Positions 6,553 to 9,724 of a stretch of 9,724 bases of DNA are shown piece by piece. The DNA is from Syntrophomonadaceae bacterium. Its GTDB lineage: Bacteria; Bacillota; Dethiobacteria; PWVN01. Within the stretch, counting starts at the first letter, position 1. The number at the start of each line of letters is the position of its first letter. A model generated the notes under the pieces. That model was given only the letters and a program-made list of their open reading frames with translations. It was not told the origin of the DNA and searched no databases. Where the stretch lies: positions 1 through 9,724 of the forward strand of contig PWVN01000126.1 of NCBI GenBank assembly GCA_003561835.1, in the 5' to 3' direction. The position numbers and the translations under genes are program-made.

Positions 6553-8896
6553 AAAACTGCGTCAGCTGAGCCTGGACCTGCCGCCCACCCTATCCACGGA
6601 GAGGGCGGTCCTGCTGACGGATTTTTACCGGGACACCCCTTGCACCAACGTCTCCCTGCCGGTCTACCGGGCCATGGCCTTCCGGCATCTGCTGGAGAAC
6701 AAGGCCGTTTACATCGGGGAAGGGGAACTCATCGTGGGAGAACGGGGCCCCGGCCCCAAGGCTACCTCCACCTACCCGGAACTCTGCTGTCACAGCCTGG
6801 AGGACCTGGATATCTTAAACAGCAGGGAAAAGACCTGGTTCAAAGTGAGCTCCGCCGACCGGGATACCTATGCCCGGGAGATCATTCCCTTCTGGCGGGG
6901 GAAATCCATGCGGGAGAAGATTTTCGCCGAGATGTCAAGGGAGTGGCAGGATGCCTATGAAGCCGGCATCTTTACCGAGTTCATGGAACAGCGGGCCCCG
7001 GGCCACACCGTCCTGGACGACAAGATCTACCGCAAAGGCTTCCGGGATTTCAAGGAAGATATCGCCCGCAGCCTCCAAAGCCTGGACTTCCTTAAGGACC
7101 CCCAGGCCTATGACAAGCAGGAACAGCTGAAAGCCATGGACATCTGCGCCGATGCCCTCATAGACTTTGCCTCCCGTTATGCCGCGGAAGCCCGGCGCCT
7201 GGCGGGGAAAGAAAAGGACCCGAAACGGCGGGAGGAGCTGGAGCGCATCGCCCGGACCTGCTCCCACGTGCCCGCCAGGGCGCCCCGGGATTTCTGGGAG
7301 GCCCTCCAATATTACTGGTTTGTCCATTTGGGGGTCATCACGGAATTGAATACCTGGGATGCCTTCAACCCCGGCCGCCTGGACCAGCACCTTTACCCCT
7401 TCTACAAGAGAGACCTGGAAGAGGGGCGGTTGACCCATGAAGACGCCGAGGAACTTCTCCAGTGCTTCTGGATAAAGTTCAACAACCAGCCCGCCCCTCC
7501 CAAGGTGGGTGTGACAGCGGCGGAGAGCGGCACCTATACGGATTTTGCCAACATCAACACCGGTGGTTTGCAGCCTGACGGCTCCGACGGAGTCAACGAG
7601 GTCTCCTACCTGGTTCTGGATGTCATCGATGACATGCGCATCCTCCAGCCCAGTTCCAATATCCAGCTGAGCCAGAAGAACCCGGACCGCTTTTTGCGGC
7701 GGGCCTGCCGGATCATCCGCAAGGGCTGGGGCCAGCCTTCGGTTTTCAACGCCGATACCGTGGTGGAGGAAATGCTCCTCCAGGGGAAGCGGGTGGAGGA
7801 TGCTCGTTCGGGAGGGACCAGCGGCTGCGTGGAAACGGGGGCCTTCGGCAAGGAGAGCTATATCCTGACGGGCTATTTCAACATTCCCAAGATGCTGGAG
7901 ATCACCCTGAACAACGGGACAGACCCCCAAAGCGGCAAGAAGATCGGCCTGGAAACGGGAGACCCCCGGGATTTTCAGGATTTTGACCAGCTCTTCGAGG
8001 CCTTTGCCCGGCAGATGCGTCACTTCATCGACATCAAGCTGAAAGGAAACAACATCATAGAGCGCCTTTATGCCGCATACATGCCGGCCCCCTTCCTCTC
8101 CCTGCTCATCGATGACTGTATCGCCAGGGGGCTGGATTACAACCAGGGGGGAGCCCGCTACAACACCAACTACATCCAGGGGGTGGGCATCGGCAGCATT
8201 ACCGACAGTTTGGCAGCCCTGAAATATCACATCTTTGACCAGAAGAGCCTGACGTTTGCAGAACTGCTGCCGGCCCTTGAGGAAGACTTTGCCGGTCGCG
8301 AGGCCCTGCGCCAAAAGTTCCTGAACAAGACCCCCAGATACGGCAACGACAACGATTATGCCGACGACATCATGGCCCGGGTCTTTACGACCTTCCACCG
8401 GACGGTGGACGGCAGGAAGAATACCAAGGGGGGAGCCTACCGGATCAACATGCTGCCCACCACCTGCCATGTCTATTTCGGCTCCGTCATGGGGGCCACC
8501 CCCGACGGACGCAAGGCCCGGGAACCCCTGTCCGAGGGCATATCCCCGGTGCAGGGGGCGGACCGGCGGGGGCCCACCGCCGTCCTCAGGTCCGCCGCCA
8601 AGATGGACCATGTCAAGACGGGAGGGACCCTGTTGAACATGAAGTTCACCCCCCAGGTCCTGGAGGGGGAAGAGGGCCTCACCAAACTGGCCCACCTGGT
8701 CCGCAGCTATTTCCGCATGGGCACCCACCATATCCAGTTCAACGTGGTGAATGCCGCCACCCTGCGGGCGGCCCAGCGGGAACCGGAAAAGTACCGGGAC
8801 CTCATCGTCCGGGTGGCGGGATACAGCGATTACTTCTGTGATTTGAGCCAGGCCCTCCAGGACGAGATCATCACCCGCACGGAGCACCAGGTATAA
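6536..8896 (+). CDS. hypD: Glycyl radical enzyme, probable trans-4-hydroxy-proline dehydratase (HypD)
   Basis: HypD removes water from trans-4-hydroxyproline by radical chemistry to give pyrroline-5-carboxylate, which is then reduced to proline. The 786-residue protein has the PFL-like N-terminal domain and a C-terminal glycyl loop VRVAGYSDYF with radical Gly762. The cysteine loop GGTSGCVETG carries thiyl Cys431 and Glu433. The CVET sequence separates it from choline and glycerol/diol lyases (typically CVEP/CIEP) and from pyruvate formate-lyase (Cys-Cys). Compared from memory with Clostridioides difficile HypD (Cys434, Gly765), every active-site residue I recall is present at a constant offset of three: Phe149, His157, Asp275 (ELNTWDAF), Ser331, Phe337, Tyr447 and Thr642. 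The ATG at 6536 follows GAGGAGG inside the activase gene. No pyrroline-5-carboxylate reductase is adjacent. Related enzymes acting on D- or N-methylated hydroxyproline cannot be fully excluded. Confidence 0.88.
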   Translation: MQERVKKLRQLSLDLPPTLSTERAVLLTDFYRDTPCTNVSLPVYRAMAFRHLLENKAVYIGEGELIVGERGPGPKATSTYPELCCHSLEDLDILNSREKTWFKVSSADRDTYAREIIPFWRGKSMREKIFAEMSREWQDAYEAGIFTEFMEQRAPGHTVLDDKIYRKGFRDFKEDIARSLQSLDFLKDPQAYDKQEQLKAMDICADALIDFASRYAAEARRLAGKEKDPKRREELERIARTCSHVPARAPRDFWEALQYYWFVHLGVITELNTWDAFNPGRLDQHLYPFYKRDLEEGRLTHEDAEELLQCFWIKFNNQPAPPKVGVTAAESGTYTDFANINTGGLQPDGSDGVNEVSYLVLDVIDDMRILQPSSNIQLSQKNPDRFLRRACRIIRKGWGQPSVFNADTVVEEMLLQGKRVEDARSGGTSGCVETGAFGKESYILTGYFNIPKMLEITLNNGTDPQSGKKIGLETGDPRDFQDFDQLFEAFARQMRHFIDIKLKGNNIIERLYAAYMPAPFLSLLIDDCIARGLDYNQGGARYNTNYIQGVGIGSITDSLAALKYHIFDQKSLTFAELLPALEEDFAGREALRQKFLNKTPRYGNDNDYADDIMARVFTTFHRTVDGRKNTKGGAYRINMLPTTCHVYFGSVMGATPDGRKAREPLSEGISPVQGADRRGPTAVLRSAAKMDHVKTGGTLLNMKFTPQVLEGEEGLTKLAHLVRSYFRMGTHHIQFNVVNAATLRAAQREPEKYRDLIVRVAGYSDYFCDLSQALQDEIITRTEHQV

Positions 8897-8904
8897 TGAA
8901 AGGA

Positions 8905-8926
8905 GGACACCTTGAAAAAGGTGTCC
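8905..8926. terminator. Hairpin between convergent hypD and DUF1540 genes, possible weak bidirectional terminator
   Basis: A perfect 9-bp stem, GGACACCTT (8905-8913) with AAGGTGTCC (8918-8926), closes on a GAAA tetraloop in the plus-strand RNA. It lies 8 nt after the hypD stop and 39 nt beyond the stop of the minus-strand small gene. Neither side has a true T-run (plus strand CTGAATCC; minus strand TCCTTTC), so it may act as an RNA 3' end stabiliser or weak terminator. The AGGAGG at 8901-8906 followed by TTG mimics a translation start but appears to be incidental. Confidence 0.5.
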
Positions 8927-8965
8927 CTGAATCCCCCTCTTAAACAAAGGCCGTCCAGTCCCGCC

Positions 8966-9136
8966 CTAGGAGTGGCGGGGGCTGAAGGTGGCACAATCCG
9001 TTTCTTCCGTATCCCGGGCATCGGGAGGCTGGATTTCTATTTTGGAAGCAATGCAGTAATTGGCCTGTTCGTTATACTCGCAGCTGTCCACAACGCACTT
9101 GACCCGGGAAATCCGGTCCTTTTTGTTTGCCCGCAT
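8966..9136 (-). CDS. DUF1540 small cysteine-rich protein
   Basis: A 56-residue protein on the minus strand starts at ATG 9136 (reading down), with AAGGAGGTG 6 nt before it, one of the best ribosome sites in the window. Its sequence matches the DUF1540 pattern: VKCVVDSCEYNEQANYC, then IASKIEI and ETDCATF, with four cysteines at 14, 19, 28 and 48 that could bind a metal ion. DUF1540 proteins are small, of unknown function, and common in spore-forming clostridia. The spacing of the cysteines and the closing TDC-TF signature make the call firm despite the size. It is convergent with hypD and divergent from the EamA gene, so it is its own transcription unit. A 107-codon plus-strand frame covering the same bases is spurious. 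Confidence 0.85.
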   Translation of the reverse strand: MRANKKDRISRVKCVVDSCEYNEQANYCIASKIEIQPPDARDTEETDCATFSPRHS

Positions 9137-9187
9137 GCAGGCACCTCCTTATTGGTTTTCGGTCTTAGCTTTGCTTTTTGGGGGGTA

Positions 9188-9216
9188 AATTATGCGCGCG
9201 GGGGTAGTTTAAATTC
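9188..9216 (-). promoter_or_regulatory. Candidate forespore-type (sigma G-like) promoter for the DUF1540 gene
   Basis: Read on the minus strand, GAATT (9216-9212) lies 17 nt upstream of CATAATT (9194-9188). The sigma-G consensus I recall is about G(A/C)AT(A/G), then 17-18 nt, then CATNNTA, so the match is 4/5 and close to full at the -10. It lies about 50 nt before the small gene. There is no good sigma-A promoter in this 131-nt divergent region on either strand. This is a weak, motif-only call. Confidence 0.25.
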
Positions 9217-9267
9217 TGCGGGGCATAAAGGCTAGCCGGGATCCCTTCACCCAAAAGGAGTATGTCC

Positions 9268-9724
9268 ATGCCTGCAAATAAAGGTTTTCTGTTCATTTTC
9301 CTGGCGGCCGCCCTGTGGAGCACCACGGGGGTTTTCAGCCGGGCCCTCTTTTCCCAGGGCATCCACCCGCTGACGGCGGGTTTTTGGCGCAGTGCCTGCG
9401 GCCTTCTCCTGCTTTTCCTCTACTTATTTCTGCGGCGGCGAAACCTCCTCTCCATATCCTCCCGGGACATCCCCTTTTTTTTGGCCTTTGGCTTCATCAG
9501 CATCACCCTCTTCAATTATTTCTACCTGACCACCATCCATTTGATCACCGTGACGGGGGCGGCGGTCCTCCTGTACACGGCCCCCGCCTTTGCCGCCCTC
9601 CTGGGCTACGTCCTTCTGAAGGAACCCTTGACCTGTCAGAAGGCTGTCTGTGTTCTGCTGGCCCTGGGGGGCGTGGCCCTGGTCATGGAGGGGTATGACC
9701 TGCCTGCCTTCCGCATCAACCTCC
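9268..9724 (+). CDS. EamA/DMT-superfamily transporter, N-terminal part (3' end outside window)
   Basis: This is a ten-helix inner-membrane permease of the drug/metabolite transporter superfamily, of which the first 152 residues are present. The first EamA repeat is complete: helix 1 with ALWSTTGVFSR (15-25), LTAGFWRSACGLLLLFLYLFL (helix 2), FFLAFGFISITLFNYFYLTT (helix 3), and the family's LLYTAPAFAALLGYVLLKEP (helix 4), followed by LALGGVALV (helix 5). The substrate cannot be told from the sequence; relatives export or import amino acids, nucleosides and other small molecules. ATG 9268 is preferred over ATG 9262 because AAAAGGAG (9253-9260) is 7 nt from the former and only 1 nt from the latter. 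It is divergent from the DUF1540 gene, so there is no operon link to hypD. Confidence 0.9.
   Translation, partial: MPANKGFLFIFLAAALWSTTGVFSRALFSQGIHPLTAGFWRSACGLLLLFLYLFLRRRNLLSISSRDIPFFLAFGFISITLFNYFYLTTIHLITVTGAAVLLYTAPAFAALLGYVLLKEPLTCQKAVCVLLALGGVALVMEGYDLPAFRINL

Noticed and set aside
6935..8947. A 670-codon open frame on the minus strand opposite hypD
   Set aside because: Long antisense frames are expected opposite GC-rich, strongly codon-biased genes. The translation shows no family motifs, while the plus strand is unmistakably a glycyl radical enzyme.
8912..9235. A 107-codon plus-strand frame starting at TTG with AGGAGG upstream
   Set aside because: It has no recognisable family and is the antisense frame of the DUF1540 gene, which has a better ribosome site and a clear family signature. 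Its AGGAGG-TTG start is part of the 8905-8926 hairpin.

Overview
The window looks like a chromosomal segment of a GC-rich, anaerobic, Gram-positive bacterium, most likely a Clostridia/Peptococcia-type Firmicute. This is an inference. It rests on strong AGGAGG-type ribosome sites, frequent GTG/TTG starts, the ftsH ... birA-bioY-coaX neighbourhood, an oxygen-sensitive glycyl radical enzyme, formate-tetrahydrofolate ligase, and a small DUF1540 protein typical of clostridia. No rRNA, tRNA, CRISPR array or transposase gene is visible.

Layout. (1) Positions 1-476 hold the 3' end of ftsH, closed by a rho-independent terminator that overlaps its stop codon. (2) An A+T-rich leader of about 170 nt precedes fhs (657-2420), a single-gene unit with its own perfect terminator. 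This Fhs is the 587-residue, non-classical type. (3) A compact palindromic repeat of about 96 bp (2480-2575) is followed by a good promoter and the cofactor cluster birA (2671-3477), bioY (3467-4042) and coaX (4093-4872): biotin attachment, biotin uptake and the first step of CoA synthesis. (4) A second co-directional cluster follows: a helix-turn-helix/WYL-type regulator that appears to have lost the middle of its WYL region through an in-frame deletion (4946-5602), a glycyl-radical activating enzyme with two extra 4Fe-4S motifs (5641-6552), and a glycyl radical enzyme (6536-8896). The last matches trans-4-hydroxyproline dehydratase (HypD) at all the active-site positions I can recall. (5) Converging on it is a 56-residue DUF1540 gene on the minus strand (8966-9136), with a hairpin between the two stops. 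(6) The window ends in the first half of an EamA/DMT-family transporter (9268 onward).

How it fits together. The activase would install the radical on Gly762 of the HypD-like enzyme. That enzyme would dehydrate hydroxyproline to pyrroline-5-carboxylate, a precursor of proline and so of Stickland-type electron acceptance. No pyrroline-5-carboxylate reductase is visible in the window. Fhs feeds formate into the folate C1 pool (Wood-Ljungdahl methyl branch or purine/C1 metabolism). BioY plus BirA indicates biotin salvage, and BirA lacks a DNA-binding domain, so it cannot be the biotin repressor here. The points most worth following up are the internally deleted WYL regulator beside hypD, the three-copy palindromic element, the fhs leader motif, and the small antisense DUF1540 gene, which a longer spurious frame would hide.
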